NCBI GenBank assembly: GCA_910579435.1 | Contig: CAJTVF010000041.1 | Span: 1 to 24,110 of the forward strand | Reading direction: 5' to 3' | DNA from: an uncultured Oscillibacter sp. | GTDB taxonomy: Bacteria > Bacillota > Clostridia > Oscillospirales > Oscillospiraceae | DNA: 24,110 bases | Shown here: in pieces, positions 22,822-24,110 of the stretch | Numbering within the stretch: the stretch's first letter is position 1 | How the letters are laid out: the number at the start of each line of letters is the position of its first letter | Program-made: the position numbers and the translations under genes | Notes under the pieces: model-generated | Told to the model about the DNA's origin: nothing | Database searches by the model: none | The model's input: only the letters and a program-made list of their open reading frames with translations

Positions 22822-24032
22822 TGGAAAATTGCGGTATGAAAGAAAGCCGCCCAGCCTTCACGGGCCTGGGCGGTTTGTCCCCGCAAGAACTGTTTGGCGA
22901 ACTGCCCACACCATGCTACATCCTGGATGATGCCATGCTCCTCCGGAACGGTGAAATTTTGGCGGGAGTAGCGGAGCGCACCGGCTGTAAAATTTTGCTG
23001 GCGCAGAAAGCGTTTTCTAATTACAGCCTGTATCCTGTTCTGGCTCCCTATCTGGCTGGGACAGAGGCCAGCGGGCTGTATGAGGCCCGGTTAGGCCGGG
23101 AGGAAATGCCGGGAAAAGAAGTCCATGTTTTCTGCGGAGCATATCGGGCGGATGAATTTGAGGAACTACTGGAATATGCGGATCATATCGTGTTCAACTC
23201 CCCGCGTCAGCTGGAGCGGTTCGGTCCCCTCGCCAGAGATGCCGGAAAAAGCATCGGTCTGCGCATCAATCCGGAGTGTTCTACTCAGGAAGGACATGCC
23301 ATCTATGATCCCTGCGCTCCCGGCAGCCGCTTGGGAACTACCCGCACTCAATGGGACGCAGGGATTACACCGCAGCTGCTGGCCCTTTTGGACGGCTTAC
23401 ATTTCCATACCCTTTGTGAGCAAGATGCTGACGCATTGGATGTCACGCTGAGAGCTGTAGAGGAGCGGTTCGGCGATGTGCTTCCCAAGATGAAATGGCT
23501 CAACTTCGGCGGCGGGCATCATATCACCCGTCCGGGATATGATATTCCCCGGTTGGAACGGTGCGTCAATGCGGCACAGGAAAAATGGGATGTTCAAGTC
23601 TATTTGGAACCGGGGGAAGCCTGCGCGTTGAATGCGGGCTATCTTGCGGCCAGAGTGCTGGACGTGCTGCAAAACGGCGAAATACAGATTGCCATATTAG
23701 ACGCCAGCGCAGCCTGCCATATGCCGGATGTTTTGGAGATGCCTTACCGTCCGCCGCTGTATGGCGCGGGAAAACCGGAGGCGCTGCCGCACGCCTTCCG
23801 CCTGGGCGGGCCTACCTGTCTTGCCGGGGACATTATCGGAGATTACAGTTTCGCCGCGCCGTTGCGGGAGGGCGATCTTCTCCTGTTTGGCGATATGGCG
23901 ATCTATACCACCTGTAAGAACAATACGTTCAATGGTATGCCACTGCCAGACATATTTGTCTTACATGACAGCGGAAAACTGCAACGTCTGCGAACCTTTG
24001 GATATGCGGATTTCAAACAACGCTTGGGTTGA
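22821..24032 (+). CDS. nspC: carboxynorspermidine (carboxyspermidine) decarboxylase
   Basis: The 403-residue fold type III (alanine racemase-like) PLP enzyme decarboxylates carboxyspermidine to spermidine, or carboxynorspermidine to norspermidine. The PLP lysine is Lys63 in LLAQKAFSNYSL; HFHTLCEQDADAL, LNFGGGHHIT and the substrate-binding YLEPGEA motif are intact, and the C-terminal TTCKNNTFNG stretch is present. The start at ATG 22821 overlaps the upstream stop (TGATG), consistent with coupling; ATG 22836 is an alternative that would trim five residues. Last gene of the polyamine operon, followed by a hairpin. Confidence 0.93.
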   Translation: MENCGMKESRPAFTGLGGLSPQELFGELPTPCYILDDAMLLRNGEILAGVAERTGCKILLAQKAFSNYSLYPVLAPYLAGTEASGLYEARLGREEMPGKEVHVFCGAYRADEFEELLEYADHIVFNSPRQLERFGPLARDAGKSIGLRINPECSTQEGHAIYDPCAPGSRLGTTRTQWDAGITPQLLALLDGLHFHTLCEQDADALDVTLRAVEERFGDVLPKMKWLNFGGGHHITRPGYDIPRLERCVNAAQEKWDVQVYLEPGEACALNAGYLAARVLDVLQNGEIQIAILDASAACHMPDVLEMPYRPPLYGAGKPEALPHAFRLGGPTCLAGDIIGDYSFAAPLREGDLLLFGDMAIYTTCKNNTFNGMPLPDIFVLHDSGKLQRLRTFGYADFKQRLG

Positions 24033-24057
24033 TAAAATTAAGACTTTTTAGTAGTGG

Positions 24058-24093
24058 CAAGCAATGCGCCGGTATATACCCGGCGCGTGCTTG
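24058..24093 (+). terminator. hairpin after the polyamine operon (weak terminator)
   Basis: CAAGCA-A-TGCGCCGG (24058-24072) pairs with CCGGCGCGTGCTTG (24080-24093) with one bulged A. It begins 26 bases after the nspC stop. No proper T tract follows (TTGGTGGC), so it may protect the 3' end or be a poor terminator. Confidence 0.5.
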
Positions 24094-24110
24094 TTGGTGG
24101 CTGACCGCCC

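Noticed and set aside
1..24110. CRISPR arrays, rRNA and tRNA genes
   Set aside because: No regularly spaced repeats, no rRNA-like stretches and no cloverleaf were seen by reading; a tRNA or CRISPR finder was not run.

Overview
The window looks like chromosomal DNA of a high-GC, low-oxygen gut member of the Clostridia, most likely Oscillospiraceae (Flavonifractor/Pseudoflavonifractor/Lawsonibacter-like). This rests on the gene content (SLH-anchored proteins, an M60 mucinase-type peptidase, amino-acid fermentation, a carboxynorspermidine route) and on GC-rich codon use; no rRNA or species marker is present.

Left edge (1-1480, minus strand): the end of a mobile element with a rolling-circle HUH endonuclease gene that runs off the window, a 43-residue double-CxxC protein translationally coupled to a small beta-rich protein (possible ssDNA-binding protein), and several strong hairpins. 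It resembles an inovirus-like or rolling-circle plasmid element.

1570-4467 (plus): a sodium:solute symporter followed by an ACT-domain threonine ammonia-lyase, closed by a bidirectional terminator. 4478-10747 (minus): a two-gene surface operon with a good sigma-70 promoter. It encodes a 1625-residue secreted M60 metallopeptidase with an N-terminal dockerin, and an SLH cell-wall protein whose N-terminal domain could be cohesin-like. A decayed MATE transporter gene follows (10937-11308).

11363-17608: an apparent sigma-54 regulon for cysteine/thiol amino-acid use. A GAFTGA enhancer-binding protein with a winged-helix C-terminus sits between a divergent cysteine desulfidase gene and a downstream PatB/MalY C-S lyase plus DAACS symporter operon. 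Both target units have recognisable -24/-12 promoters, and TGGTTAAA repeats lie upstream of each.

17609-18342: a long non-coding stretch with a 159-bp IS5-type MITE (perfect 17-bp ends, CTAA target duplication) and a terminator-like hairpin in the leader of the next operon. 18343-24032 (plus): a five-gene polyamine operon. Arginine decarboxylase and agmatinase give putrescine; spermidine can then be made by SpeE (needing decarboxylated SAM) or by carboxynorspermidine dehydrogenase plus decarboxylase. No speD is in the window.
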